Shown here: piece by piece, positions 35,370 to 44,329 of the stretch | How positions within the stretch are numbered: position 1 is the first letter of the stretch | Layout of the letters: each line of letters starts with the position of its first letter | NCBI GenBank assembly: GCA_947178445.1 | Contig: CAMWYJ010000009.1 | Coordinates: 1 to 64,000 of the forward strand | Direction: 5' to 3' | Length of the DNA: 64,000 nt | DNA from: an uncultured Clostridium sp. | GTDB lineage: Bacteria; Bacillota; Clostridia; Lachnospirales; Lachnospiraceae | Notes under the pieces: generated by a model | Databases searched by the model: none | Told to the model about the DNA's origin: nothing | Seen by the model: only the letters and a program-made list of their open reading frames with translations | Translations under genes and position numbers: made by a program

Positions 35370-37139
35370 TTACGTTTTCGTGGAAGGCTTTTTCACAACA
35401 ACCTTCACGGTTGCCTTTGCGCCATTTTTTGTTTTTACTGTAATCCTGGCTTTCCCCGGTTTGATACCCTTTAATACACCTTTTTTCGATACCGTTACAA
35501 CCTTTTTATTGGAACTGCTATAGCCTTTCACTGCATCAAATGTATTTAAAAGTGTACACCTTGTGCCAAGCGTTTCCGCAACATATAGCTTATAGGAACT
35601 CTTTTTAAACCGTACACCGTTTTTAACCGGTTTCTTTTGCACTGTCACTTTGCATTTTGCAGTCGCACCACTCTTCATAATAACGGTAATCGTTGCTGTT
35701 CCCGTCCTCTTTGCCGTAAGCTTGCCTTTCTTATCGACCGTCACAATCCTCTTTTTTGATGATTCCCACTTTGATACCTTGTCCGTGTCAAGCTTTTCAA
35801 CCACCTTAAGTGCCGTGGTTGACTTCTTTACCTGAAGCTTCCCCTTCGTTACACTCAGCTTTACCTTTGGCGTCTTTACATAGACCAAAACGGTTGCACT
35901 GGCTCCACCGGCAGACTGTGCCGTTATCTTCACCGTCCCCGCTCTTTTTCCCTCTATCACTCCCTGCTGTGATATCGCAAGAATCTCCGGATTCGAGCTG
36001 GTATATTTTACAATCCAATCCTTCGTATCCTCACACTGGATCTTTAATGTTAATTTTTCCGTTGCATAAATGGTATAGCTGTTTTTTTCAAAAGCGATTG
36101 ATAGTGGTTTCACCAGATCAACACCCTTTCGATCTGTCAGATCCCAATAGGAGCTGCTGCCTGCCTGATACCGTCTATATGCCGTATATGCCTGCAAAAC
36201 CTGTATTGTTACCATGCTGTCAGGCTTCTTTTCTCCCAATGCGTGCACAAACCCTGCCGGCTGTTCCAGATAATACTGATTCAGATTCGTAATAATATTC
36301 TGGTAAGCATCACAAAAACCTTCCTCCTCATCCAGTACGTCTTTGTCTAGTGCTGTCAACGCAAGCAATACCTGTGCCGTTGCCTCTGGTGAACCAAAAC
36401 CACAATCTGCCTGTTGAACGTTTTGAAGATATGCTATTCCTTTTGCAACTGCATCCCCTGCCTCTTCATCTGTCTTTTCATATCCCGCCAATGCCTGAAG
36501 TGCCATGGCCGTTACATCAACACTGGTTGTCTTATTATCTGTAAGCCCAAAGCCGCCGTTTTCATTTTGATACATCAGCAATTTTGTTATCATTTGCTCC
36601 CGTGACCATTTCGCTCCAACTGGAATCTCTGTCTTTCCTGCATCCAATGCCAGCAACGCATAGATGAGTTCATTCGAACCGCTGTCCAGCTTCGGGCTAT
36701 TATATATCATAGCTGCCAGATTCACACCCTCTATATTGGTAATATCCTTTCCCAGAATTGAAAAGGCAAGAGCTGTCCGCTCTATATCTGTCGGCTTTTT
36801 GCTGCTGTCCCATTTCTTTATCTCACTCACCGCTGCGTAATAGTAGGAATTGATCTGTGCCTGGGAAACCGTCTCCCCTGACCGCAGCAATGTATACAAA
36901 ATCCATTCGTATCCATACTGGAAAGTCTCCGGATATTCCTCTTGCAGATAGGACACAGCACCCTTTGTTCCTTTATCCAGTATCCCCCGAATATCAGACG
37001 AAATGGTTACTGCCAGCTTCGTTCCATTTGATGTATCCACCTTGGCACCAGCAGCAGTAACCGTTCCCTCCTGCAAAACAAAAGGCAGAAAAAAAGCCAA
37101 TATTAAAAATACGATTCCCCTTTTATAATGCAATCTCAC
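35370..37139 (-). CDS. Secreted alpha/alpha-barrel protein (prenyltransferase/intrinsic-factor-like) with Ig-like repeats
   Basis: 589 residues from a GTG. Signal peptide at residues 1-29. Residues about 35-350 are helix-pair repeats of the prenyltransferase/squalene-cyclase type, also used by intrinsic factor: TERTALAFSILGKDI, NENGGFGLTDNKTTSVDVTAMALQALAGY, DCGFGSPEATAQVLLALTALD. No cyclase or prenyltransferase catalytic motif is seen. Bacterial Ig-like (Big_2) modules follow from about 365 to the end (KITAQSAGGASATVLVYV, GTATITVIMKSGATAKCKV). With the DUF4430 proteins on either side this reproduces, as separate chains, the alpha-barrel plus beta-domain of B12 carriers. Confidence 0.77.
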   Translation of the reverse strand: MRLHYKRGIVFLILAFFLPFVLQEGTVTAAGAKVDTSNGTKLAVTISSDIRGILDKGTKGAVSYLQEEYPETFQYGYEWILYTLLRSGETVSQAQINSYYYAAVSEIKKWDSSKKPTDIERTALAFSILGKDITNIEGVNLAAMIYNSPKLDSGSNELIYALLALDAGKTEIPVGAKWSREQMITKLLMYQNENGGFGLTDNKTTSVDVTAMALQALAGYEKTDEEAGDAVAKGIAYLQNVQQADCGFGSPEATAQVLLALTALDKDVLDEEEGFCDAYQNIITNLNQYYLEQPAGFVHALGEKKPDSMVTIQVLQAYTAYRRYQAGSSSYWDLTDRKGVDLVKPLSIAFEKNSYTIYATEKLTLKIQCEDTKDWIVKYTSSNPEILAISQQGVIEGKRAGTVKITAQSAGGASATVLVYVKTPKVKLSVTKGKLQVKKSTTALKVVEKLDTDKVSKWESSKKRIVTVDKKGKLTAKRTGTATITVIMKSGATAKCKVTVQKKPVKNGVRFKKSSYKLYVAETLGTRCTLLNTFDAVKGYSSSNKKVVTVSKKGVLKGIKPGKARITVKTKNGAKATVKVVVKKPSTKT

Positions 37140-37152
37140 TCTTTTTCCCTTT

Positions 37153-38235
37153 CTACCGCAATTTTACTGATTTCTTTTTTGACCAACTGCTGTATTTCGT
37201 CACATTTTTTCCGTTTATTTTTACCTTCTTATAAGTACGCACCCGAACATAATACTTTTTCTTTGCCTTTAAAGACTTCTTAATTGTTTTACTGGTCTTC
37301 TTTGCACCTTTAACCGTATATGCTTTGGTCGCTGACTTCTTAAATTTGGAAGAAGTACTAATCTGAATCTGATAACCGGTAACACCGCTTCTTTTTTTCC
37401 AGGTAACCTGAATCTGCTTCTTCTTTGGTGATTTTACATTCTTGATGCTGGTTGCCTTTGGAGTTTTCTTCAATGCCTCTTCCGATTTTTCTAATACCTT
37501 CTGTGCATTCTGTAACTCTGCCGCAGTAGCATCCCAATCCTCCAATGTTTGAATAGCTGTTTTATATGCAGCATCTTCTTTGCTTCCCACATAATCTGCC
37601 ACATCCTTTATCAGCGCATCCTTATCCGCAAACGTAATGAGCGGTGTTGCATATTCAGAAGGGGTAATGTTTAAATCCCCATAGCTTAAAGAAAACTGTA
37701 CCCGGATAACCGAACCATTATGATAGGTATCGGTCTCTTTTTTATCGCTATATGCAACCCCTGACATTCCTACATTTGTAAATGCATTATCCACAGAAAA
37801 CATAAAACCTGACCAGTTCACGTAATCATTTTCGGTCAATGTATTGCTCTTTGCACGTTTGGAATCCTTTGTAAGCGAGCTTCCAAGTACCTCGCAGATT
37901 TTTGATGGAATCTTTGCCGTTGTCCAGTCTTTCGGTTCACCACCATCTATATAAGCAGAAAGATAATTACCTCCAAAGCTGCTTGCTGTAAATATCATTT
38001 TGTCTCCAAGATTTCTCTTTAAGATGTCTTCCACGCTTTCTTTTTCATAATAACCAACCTTCACCGGTTCCTCAGCAAAACCCTGTCCTAAGGTAAACCG
38101 TTCCACTGTCACATACACATAACCATCATAGCTTTGTGCTGCATTTGCCACCTCTTTGCATCCTGGAGAAACTAAGGCAAGCACCATAACCAGTGCCAAT
38201 ATCCAGGAAAATACTCTTGTTTTCGTTTGTCTCAT
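37153..38235 (-). CDS. Secreted DUF4430-like protein with C-terminal Fn3 domain
   Basis: 360 residues. Signal peptide ends ANA near residue 33; a Cys at 26 (SPGC) is a poor lipobox. Residues 38-215 show the DUF4430-type pattern (YVYVTVERFTLGQGF, SVEDILKRNLGDKMIF, NWSGFMFSVDNAF). A helical segment follows and a fibronectin type III-like domain closes the protein (QIQVTWKKRSGVTGYQIQIS, KKKYYVRVRTYKKV). The Fn3 module resembles those in other secreted proteins of this window, for example the one at 45.8 kb. Overlaps the small HNH-repeat gene by 4 bp. Likely a partner of the alpha/alpha-barrel protein 13 bp downstream. Confidence 0.72.
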   Translation of the reverse strand: MRQTKTRVFSWILALVMVLALVSPGCKEVANAAQSYDGYVYVTVERFTLGQGFAEEPVKVGYYEKESVEDILKRNLGDKMIFTASSFGGNYLSAYIDGGEPKDWTTAKIPSKICEVLGSSLTKDSKRAKSNTLTENDYVNWSGFMFSVDNAFTNVGMSGVAYSDKKETDTYHNGSVIRVQFSLSYGDLNITPSEYATPLITFADKDALIKDVADYVGSKEDAAYKTAIQTLEDWDATAAELQNAQKVLEKSEEALKKTPKATSIKNVKSPKKKQIQVTWKKRSGVTGYQIQISTSSKFKKSATKAYTVKGAKKTSKTIKKSLKAKKKYYVRVRTYKKVKINGKNVTKYSSWSKKKSVKLR

Positions 38236-38522
38236 TCTTCCACCTTTCCTTTCTTCTCCGCCACATTCATCTTTTTTATTTCTTTTCGTCTTTCATTTCT
38301 TGTTCTTTTTGCTGCAATCCGTTTCTGTTGCCTTTTTTGTTTTTTATCAATCTCCCTTGGTTCTTTTACCCCCGCAGCCTCTAAAGCCCGCGGCCATGGA
38401 CCAAAAAAGGATTTGATCATTGCTACCTCTTCTTCTGAAAAATCCGACTTCTTTGGATAGCGGTCAGCCTCCATCTGTTTTCTTCGAAGCAGTAATATGC
38501 AATCTTCTTTTGTTAATTTCAT
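38232..38522 (-). CDS. Homing-endonuclease-associated repeat (HNHR) small protein
   Basis: 96 residues, strongly basic at the C-terminus. DRYPKKSDFSEEEVAMIKSFFGPWPRALEAAGV matches the short helical repeat often found beside HNH endonucleases (PKKSDF..., FGPWPRALEAAG). No nuclease domain is present. Such stand-alone repeats are probably nucleic-acid binding. It is the first gene after the cobalamin riboswitch and overlaps the next gene by ATGA, so it is part of the corrinoid operon. Ribosome site AAGGAG. The 151-codon frame upstream (38464-38919) covers the riboswitch and repeat and is not a gene. Confidence 0.8.
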   Translation of the reverse strand: MKLTKEDCILLLRRKQMEADRYPKKSDFSEEEVAMIKSFFGPWPRALEAAGVKEPREIDKKQKRQQKRIAAKRTRNERRKEIKKMNVAEKKGKVEE

Positions 38523-38558
38523 ATAGCTGTCTCCTTATCACTGTAATAACAAAATAGG

Positions 38559-38756
38559 CGTTTGCGAAACGCAATTTTTTCTTTCGTTGTACAACATATA
38601 CAATCCAACGCTGGCACGCTTGCGCTACTTGTCGCTCGTAGTGGTGCATAACATGCCAAAGTACGGCATGTAAGCACCAACGGCTCCAAAGTACCTGCTT
38701 ATGGAATTGTATATGTTGCACAACTAGGTTTCGTAAATAGAGAGTTTCGCAATTAC
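38559..38756. repeat. Palindromic MITE-like repeat, copy A
   Basis: Ends are inverted: GCGTTTGCGAAACGC on the left and GAGTTTCGCAATTAC on the right, with a second inner pair (TTGTACAACATATACAAT / ATTGTATATGTTGCACAA). The reverse complement of the right half aligns closely with the left half of copy B at 51.35 kb (ACCTAGTTGTRCAACATAKACAAT..., then GTACTTTGGAGCCGT). The core CTACGAGCGACAAGTAG hairpin is shared by copies A and B and, in altered form, by the fragment at 63.19 kb. No coding capacity. It lies between the riboswitch terminator and the first operon gene. Confidence 0.75.
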
Positions 38757-38767
38757 CTAGTAATAAC

Positions 38768-38797
38768 AAAAAAACGCTTTGCTCATTGTCCAAAGCA
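38768..38797 (-). terminator. Expression-platform terminator of the cobalamin riboswitch
   Basis: On the minus strand GCTTTG...CAAAGC (38796-38776) is followed by GTTTTTTTG. It lies about 90 nt downstream of the aptamer, as expected for ligand-induced transcription attenuation. Confidence 0.65.
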
Positions 38798-38884
38798 AAA
38801 CGTATACCAAAAAAAGACATCCTGGACATGCCAGAACGAAAAAGCATAACTTTTCCTTTACCCAAAAGCGAAAATCTTTGAAAT

Positions 38885-39000
38885 ATGCGAGTAATCTGAC
38901 TGAAAGGCAGCTGGTTCACAGCTCCTTAACACAGTAATGGCGGTTGCACCGGATTCTCACCGAATTTCCCTCTAATCTGTCAATGGACGCACCTCTTCAT
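38885..39000 (-). promoter_or_regulatory. Cobalamin riboswitch
   Basis: Minus-strand order matches the cobalamin aptamer: AGAGGTGCG, then AGAGGGAA, then GGTGAGAATCCGGTGCAACC, then GCCATTACTGTG, and finally CAGTCAGATTACTC. The parts GGTGaraRTCC, GCarCC and CTACTGT are the most conserved pieces of this class; here the last reads TTACTGT. It controls the minus-strand genes from 38522 to at least 30936. Cobalamin binding should promote the terminator at 38768-38797 and switch the uptake genes off. Confidence 0.87.
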
Positions 39001-39106
39001 TGTATGCTGCATCCATATGCAGAGCAATATTTCATATATGCAATTGCACCACCTATTGTAATGTGAAAAAAATAAAATGTCAACAAAAGAAAGCGTTAAC
39101 GATAGT

Positions 39107-39157
39107 AAAAAATGGGATTGCCGCACAGAATTAAAATATCTTGATACGGCAATCCCA
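39107..39157 (-). terminator. Intrinsic terminator of the nucleotidyltransferase gene
   Basis: TGGGATTGCCG (39113-39123) pairs with CGGCAATCCCA (39147-39157). On the minus strand TTTTTTACTATC follows. A second small stem, GCCTGT/ACAGGC, lies near 39192-39207. Confidence 0.8.
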
Positions 39158-39223
39158 GCTCTGAATTTAACAACAGTACAAAAAAGGCAGCCTGTATACA
39201 CAGGCACAAATAACCCTTATTTT

Positions 39224-40123
39224 CTATAATGGTGAGGGATAGACACCATCCTCCACAAGCTTCTTGAAAGAATCAATCACATACTGCTTATCCTCTGCAT
39301 AGGTGACACCAAACCACTTATCCTGTGTCTCTAATACCGTTACAGAAACCTTACCTTCTTTGATTAGTTTATCAATAATAATCGGAAGCAGATATTCTGC
39401 CTTTAATGGATTATCTCCTAAATTGTCCAAAAACTCAGAAAATCCCTTATCTAAAATATCCATAAACTCTGGTGTCAGTCCCCACATATTCATGGAAACA
39501 TGGGAGTTTGCATCAATCGGCTGATTCGATCCCTCAATTGCTGCCCCACCAGCGGTCTTGACAATATCAGAGGTTTCATTCACATCCACTAAATGTCCAC
39601 TTTCATCCACCTTGCACACACCACGGGTTACACCACCATTTTCACTTAAAGTGTTTACTAGAATAAACCCTGCCATGCAATAATTGCATTGGTCATCCGC
39701 ATGCTCTACCAGGTAGTCATGAAGCTTCACAAAGGCCTCCTTGCCATAATAATCATCCGCATTGATTACCACAAACGGTTCCTTTACAATACCCTTACAG
39801 GCAAGCACTGCCTGACCGGTTCCCCATGGCTTCACTCTTCCCTCCGGTACAAAATATCCCTCCGGAAGATTCTCCTTTTCCTGAAATGCATATTCCACCT
39901 TGCACTTCTTCTCTATACGGTCACCAATTACCCTGCGGAATTCCTCCTCGATTTCCTTACGGATAATAAATACAACCTTATTAAAACCTGCCTCTAATGC
40001 ATCATAAATAGAATAATCAATGATAATCTCTCCATTGGGTCCAACCGGTGTAAGCTGTTTGATTCCTTCTCCAAAACGCGAGCCAATTCCTGCCGCCATT
40101 ACGACTAATGTTGTGTCCTGCAT
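39224..40123 (-). CDS. Nucleotidyltransferase (NDP-sugar pyrophosphorylase-like)
   Basis: 299 residues from the ATG at 40123 (GAGGA upstream). The Rossmann-like nucleotide-binding start is LVVMAAGIGSRFGEGIKQLTPVGPNGE, and the metal-binding region is PFVVINADDYYGKEAF. This matches the family of sugar-phosphate nucleotidyltransferases; the exact sugar cannot be read from sequence. It lacks the LxxE-type acetyltransferase repeats of GlmU. Neighbours (ddh upstream) suggest a cell-envelope precursor, but the spacing of about 150 bp gives no firm operon link. Confidence 0.83.
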   Translation of the reverse strand: MQDTTLVVMAAGIGSRFGEGIKQLTPVGPNGEIIIDYSIYDALEAGFNKVVFIIRKEIEEEFRRVIGDRIEKKCKVEYAFQEKENLPEGYFVPEGRVKPWGTGQAVLACKGIVKEPFVVINADDYYGKEAFVKLHDYLVEHADDQCNYCMAGFILVNTLSENGGVTRGVCKVDESGHLVDVNETSDIVKTAGGAAIEGSNQPIDANSHVSMNMWGLTPEFMDILDKGFSEFLDNLGDNPLKAEYLLPIIIDKLIKEGKVSVTVLETQDKWFGVTYAEDKQYVIDSFKKLVEDGVYPSPL

Positions 40124-40271
40124 CAATCCTCACTCTTATCCTTTCTTTAAACTACACCATGCATCTTCCCACATATTAAAATCCCCATGCTCTGCCTCCT
40201 GCTTCGCGCAGGACTGCTATAGGCAGGTATTCTTTGTTGCTGTATCCTCTCCCTACACCCATCAGAGAATT

Positions 40272-41258
40272 TTACAATAATCCTGCTCTTAACTGTTCTC
40301 CGCTCATTGCACTCAGATACGCCGGTGCAACATCGAATACCGTCTTGCATCCGGTCTGACCTTCCTTTGAAAGCCTATAGGCTGCTCTTGCATAAGCGAC
40401 CAACACGCATGCTGTAAATTCTGGATTGGAGTCCAACTTCAAGCTATACTCAATCACATGACTATTCTCCTCATCCCATCCAGTCTTCCCGGAACGAATC
40501 ACAAATCCACCATGCGGAATTCCACTATGATCCCTCTTAAGCTCCTCCTCATCAATAAAATGTACTGTCGTATCATAGTCTGCAAAATAATTCGGCATCG
40601 TCTTAATCTCTGCCTCAACCTTTGCCGCATCTGCCCCCTCTTCTAACACAACAAAACACTCTCTTGTATGCTTCTGTCTGGTTGTAAGCTCCGGATTCTC
40701 TCCATTTCTTACGGATGCGAGTGCTGCATCTACCGGAATCGTATACTGCTTTGCGTCCTTAACACCCTCAATACGGCGGACTGCATCGGAATGTCCCTGA
40801 CTCACACCCTTCCCCCAGAAAGTATAATCCTTACCCTGAGGCAGGATTGCTCCCGCATACATTCTGTTAAGAGAAAACATTCCCGGATCCCAGCCTACCG
40901 AAATGATACCGACCTTACCTGCTTCTTTTGCAGAAGCATCCACATTTGCAAAATGCTCCGGAATTTTTGCATGGGTATCAAAGCTGTCTACCACATTAAA
41001 CATCTTTGCAAGCTGCGGTGTCTGCTCCGGTAAATCCGTTGCGCTGCCGCCACACATGATCATAACATCAATCTTGTCCTTCCACTGCTCTGCCTCTGAC
41101 ACATTCAAAACCTTTGCGCTGTCCGTCATAATCTTCACCAATGCCGGATCTCTTCTTGTAAATACTGCTACCAGCTCCAAATCATCATTCTGCTTCACGG
41201 CACATTCAATGCCACGACCTAAATTACCATAACCGTATATACCAATTCTGATACTCAT
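40272..41258 (-). CDS. ddh: meso-Diaminopimelate dehydrogenase
   Basis: 328 residues, complete. Rossmann fold start IRIGIYGYGNLGRGIECAV, MIMCGGSATDLPEQTPQ, FNVVDSFDTHAKIPEH, GIISVGWDPGMFSLNRMY and GKGVSQGHSDAVRRIEGVKDAKQYT are all diagnostic for the NADPH-dependent enzyme. Reductively aminates tetrahydrodipicolinate to meso-diaminopimelate in one step, giving lysine and peptidoglycan precursor. Ribosome site AAAGGAG. A single gene with about 130 bp to the next gene on each side. Confidence 0.96.
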   Translation of the reverse strand: MSIRIGIYGYGNLGRGIECAVKQNDDLELVAVFTRRDPALVKIMTDSAKVLNVSEAEQWKDKIDVMIMCGGSATDLPEQTPQLAKMFNVVDSFDTHAKIPEHFANVDASAKEAGKVGIISVGWDPGMFSLNRMYAGAILPQGKDYTFWGKGVSQGHSDAVRRIEGVKDAKQYTIPVDAALASVRNGENPELTTRQKHTRECFVVLEEGADAAKVEAEIKTMPNYFADYDTTVHFIDEEELKRDHSGIPHGGFVIRSGKTGWDEENSHVIEYSLKLDSNPEFTACVLVAYARAAYRLSKEGQTGCKTVFDVAPAYLSAMSGEQLRAGLL

Positions 41259-41390
41259 AATGTTACTATCTCCTTTAAAAAGATTTGTAAAATTCTTTTT
41301 TACATGTTACCTATTATAACCATATTACTTCCCAATCGCAAGCAAATACATGATTGGGGAGATTATTTTTTTCCTCCCGGATAAATGCAT

Positions 41391-43646
41391 TTACTTCCGG
41401 CTAAGATAGATTACCCCTAACCGGTAATATCCCTGCATTTGCTCCTGTTCCATTCCTTCCATTACTTCCCTCACAATATCCTGAAATTCCTCATTGGTAA
41501 GAGTGGTATCTGTCCGAAATACTGCTTTATCTCCTAAAGAAAGCTCTTGGATAAATGCTCCTGCAATCTCCGTCTTATCATAATATTTCCCCGCTAGATG
41601 GTAATACTCAAACTCCTCCGTGTCTGCGGCAAAATTCCCTAAACTTTCATCACAGATATAATGCGCATCTTCCTTTAACAAATAATCTGCTGTCTTATCT
41701 GAAACGTTTAACAACACATTTCCAATCTCGTCACTATCATTGCTGGTCACATCTACCACACACCATTTTCCATCAATTTTAACCTTATTCCATGCATGCT
41801 TCTCGTTTCCATTTAATGTTCCGGTTACAACAATACTATCGAGTCCCATTTCCTTTGCAAGCAGTTGAAATGCACCTGCATAGCCAAGACAAACACCTTT
41901 GTGATTGATAAGAACGCCATAAGGTGTCATAGAATCCGTAAATATTCCTTCTTCCGATTGTTCTGCGGCCGTCATATCATACGCTACATTATCACACAGA
42001 TAGGAATTGATGATCAGCACCTTGTTGACATCCGACATTCCTTCTTCTTCCAACTCTCCTGCCACAAAGTTCACCTTTTCTATCAGTTCCTTCTGTTTTC
42101 TCTTTCTTTCCGCAGCAGTTTCCTCATAAGATATCGATATCTCTGTACCGGATTCCGAAATATTTATCTCCTTTACTGCCGGAATAAGAGGATTTTGAAA
42201 ATATGCTTCATAAAATGCGTCTGTCAAGATTTCCTTATTCAAGTCTTGCTCTACATCCGCAACGGATATGAATTCCTTTTCCTGCAAAAGACCCGCCGCA
42301 AGATAACGACTTAATTCTGTTGTTCCATTCGGACTATCTACAACAGCCTTTGCATCTTCTGCCTCTTTACCTTTTGTCTTAGCATTTTCTTCCACCTTCG
42401 GTTTTACCGTAGTCTCTATGTTCTCTAATATTCCCGTCATCTTACTTTTTAAAATATTTTGACGCTCCTGTAATTTTTTCAAATCCTCCGGATAGGTATT
42501 CTGATCAAATTCCTCCACATAGAAACTTCCTTCAAAATCTGTTCCTTCAATTATGTATGGAACTGCCAGCATTTCCTTTGGCTCCTCTTCCCAATCTGTA
42601 ATATTTACAGGTTCTGCCTCGTCAACACCGTAACGGATTAGATGCTGCGACATCGTTCCGTCACAAAGTTGTATCCAATGATATCCAGGCAACAAATCAA
42701 TACTTTTCGCAAATCTTGCAGATGAAGCTTCTCCCTCAACTCCATTTTCTTCTTTGCAATATGGCAAGCGCTTTGCCATCTCCCTTTTTGAAATCAGGTT
42801 ACTTACCATTGAAGTTCCTTCCTTCCCCACAGCAAGCACACCATAATAGTACTCCCGATCCTCCTCCGTATCATACACTGTCTGAAACTCCCCATTCATA
42901 ATGTCTCCCTCTGTTTCTGACTGCCACCTGGTATCCGAAGTTTCTGCGACAATATCACATTCCTGATAAAACCCACTAATTTCTGCATTCTGTGTTAAAT
43001 AAGTTGCCGAAATTATTAAATATCGTTCCGCCCCTTTCACCGGTTCCCAAAAAAGAGTTCCATTACCATATTCCGACACTTCAAACTGAAAATTCCTTGG
43101 GGCATCCAGTTCCCCTTTTATTGTAATTTCTGTAACTTCAGGATCAGCAAGCCTTCCTCCGTCCTGTAAATCCAACCATTTCACCAGATACATCTTCCCC
43201 AGATTACCCCAGTCATTATTCGCTCCCTTTTCAAATAAATGATAATCTGAATGTTCGAATTCATGCATCAGGGACTTACTTGCAAAGGTGGTAGATACAT
43301 TCAAAAGAGGATACTGCGGTGGAAGTAAAGAAAGCGTTTTCTGTTCTTTATCCCAGTCATATTGACAGTAGATCTTATGATGAAGTCCTTTATCCTGATA
43401 AAGCTCCACTACATCATCAAAATACTCAATTTCCCTTGCTTCAAAATCCAGTTCTGTTTCCAAAACAATAGCTGCCGAACGGTCATATTCGGGATGCTTC
43501 TTCCCGGTCTCTTCCATTTCTCTCTGACTATTTTCTGTATTCATTTCGGTATCATCACTCTTTTTATCAATGGAATTACAGCCTGCCATATACAATATCG
43601 ATAATACCAACAGCAGATAACAACACCCTCTTTTTATTCTTTTCAT
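41391..43646 (-). CDS. Lipoprotein with transglutaminase-like domain
   Basis: 751 residues. Lipobox YMAGC gives a membrane-anchored exported protein. The first 400 residues are mixed, with an Fn3-like stretch (APRNFQFEVSEYGNGTLFWEPVKGAERYLII). A helical linker at about 390-430 follows. The transglutaminase-like core is near 565-640: Cys in HKGVCLGYAGAF, His in NEKHAWNKVKIDGKW, Asp in CVVDVTSND. This triad is intact, so proteolytic or cross-linking chemistry at the surface is possible. It is the last gene of a likely operon with the sigma/anti-sigma pair (5-bp gap to the anti-sigma-like gene). Confidence 0.83.
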   Translation of the reverse strand: MKRIKRGCCYLLLVLSILYMAGCNSIDKKSDDTEMNTENSQREMEETGKKHPEYDRSAAIVLETELDFEAREIEYFDDVVELYQDKGLHHKIYCQYDWDKEQKTLSLLPPQYPLLNVSTTFASKSLMHEFEHSDYHLFEKGANNDWGNLGKMYLVKWLDLQDGGRLADPEVTEITIKGELDAPRNFQFEVSEYGNGTLFWEPVKGAERYLIISATYLTQNAEISGFYQECDIVAETSDTRWQSETEGDIMNGEFQTVYDTEEDREYYYGVLAVGKEGTSMVSNLISKREMAKRLPYCKEENGVEGEASSARFAKSIDLLPGYHWIQLCDGTMSQHLIRYGVDEAEPVNITDWEEEPKEMLAVPYIIEGTDFEGSFYVEEFDQNTYPEDLKKLQERQNILKSKMTGILENIETTVKPKVEENAKTKGKEAEDAKAVVDSPNGTTELSRYLAAGLLQEKEFISVADVEQDLNKEILTDAFYEAYFQNPLIPAVKEINISESGTEISISYEETAAERKRKQKELIEKVNFVAGELEEEGMSDVNKVLIINSYLCDNVAYDMTAAEQSEEGIFTDSMTPYGVLINHKGVCLGYAGAFQLLAKEMGLDSIVVTGTLNGNEKHAWNKVKIDGKWCVVDVTSNDSDEIGNVLLNVSDKTADYLLKEDAHYICDESLGNFAADTEEFEYYHLAGKYYDKTEIAGAFIQELSLGDKAVFRTDTTLTNEEFQDIVREVMEGMEQEQMQGYYRLGVIYLSRK

Positions 43647-43651
43647 ATTCT

Positions 43652-44329
43652 TTATTTCTTCTCCTCATAATCTTTGATTAAATCTTTGATATATGATGTC
43701 ATTTCTTTCTCTGTTACATTTTCCCCTTCTAAATAGTAATGGATATCTTCTAAATCAAATGCTGCATACAGACGCTTTTCTTCCCCGCTGCCCATTTTCC
43801 CTAAAAAGACCTCTGTATCCTTTAATCTTTGCGGTTTAATCTGATACAAAAGCTGGTTTCCTGCAATTTTCACAATTCCGGTCTGTACCATAATACTTCC
43901 CTTGCTAACCTTTACCTCCGTTCTTTCTGCGTCCTTATCAAACACATAAAGATACGACGGAGCAAAATTTAGATAGGAATTTCTCTCCTCTCCAAATTCT
44001 TCTTCTCTTTTATCTTCATATTCACTGTCTTCATCCGGCGAAAATTCTGTCACCAAATCCATATATACAATATTCAACTGTGTGTTCCAATACCATAAAC
44101 CTGCTGTCAAGCAGAGCACAGCAAATACCGCAATACCATATTTCCACTTTCTTTTACTTCGTTTCAAAATATTATCTGTCTTTGTAATAAAATCTCCGTT
44201 ACCTGAAGTCTCTGTCCGTTTTGATTCCTGCGTTTCCTCTGCAAGTTTCTTTGCTTTGGAAATGGTCTCTGCAAGCAAATCTTCTGACGGATGCTGCTTA
44301 TCCATAAATGCCCTATAATTCCGTTCCAT
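43652..44329 (-). CDS. Putative anti-sigma factor, single-pass membrane protein
   Basis: 225 residues from the ATG at 44329 (AAAGGAG seven to eight bases upstream; a TTG lies two codons earlier). One membrane helix (YGIAVFAVLCLTAGLWYW, near 67-85) separates a cytoplasmic N-terminal segment of about 65 residues from an external domain that includes a DUF4367-like pattern (SKGSIMVQTGIVKIAGNQLLYQIKP). No zinc-binding HxxxCxxC motif is seen. Starts inside the sigma gene (17-bp overlap), the usual order for a sigma/anti-sigma pair. The role is inferred from position. Confidence 0.7.
   Translation of the reverse strand: MERNYRAFMDKQHPSEDLLAETISKAKKLAEETQESKRTETSGNGDFITKTDNILKRSKRKWKYGIAVFAVLCLTAGLWYWNTQLNIVYMDLVTEFSPDEDSEYEDKREEEFGEERNSYLNFAPSYLYVFDKDAERTEVKVSKGSIMVQTGIVKIAGNQLLYQIKPQRLKDTEVFLGKMGSGEEKRLYAAFDLEDIHYYLEGENVTEKEMTSYIKDLIKDYEEKK

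Noticed and set aside
38464..38919. 151-codon minus-strand frame across the riboswitch region
   Set aside because: It overlaps the cobalamin aptamer, the attenuator and repeat A; it has no recognisable domain, and the riboswitch structure explains the sequence.
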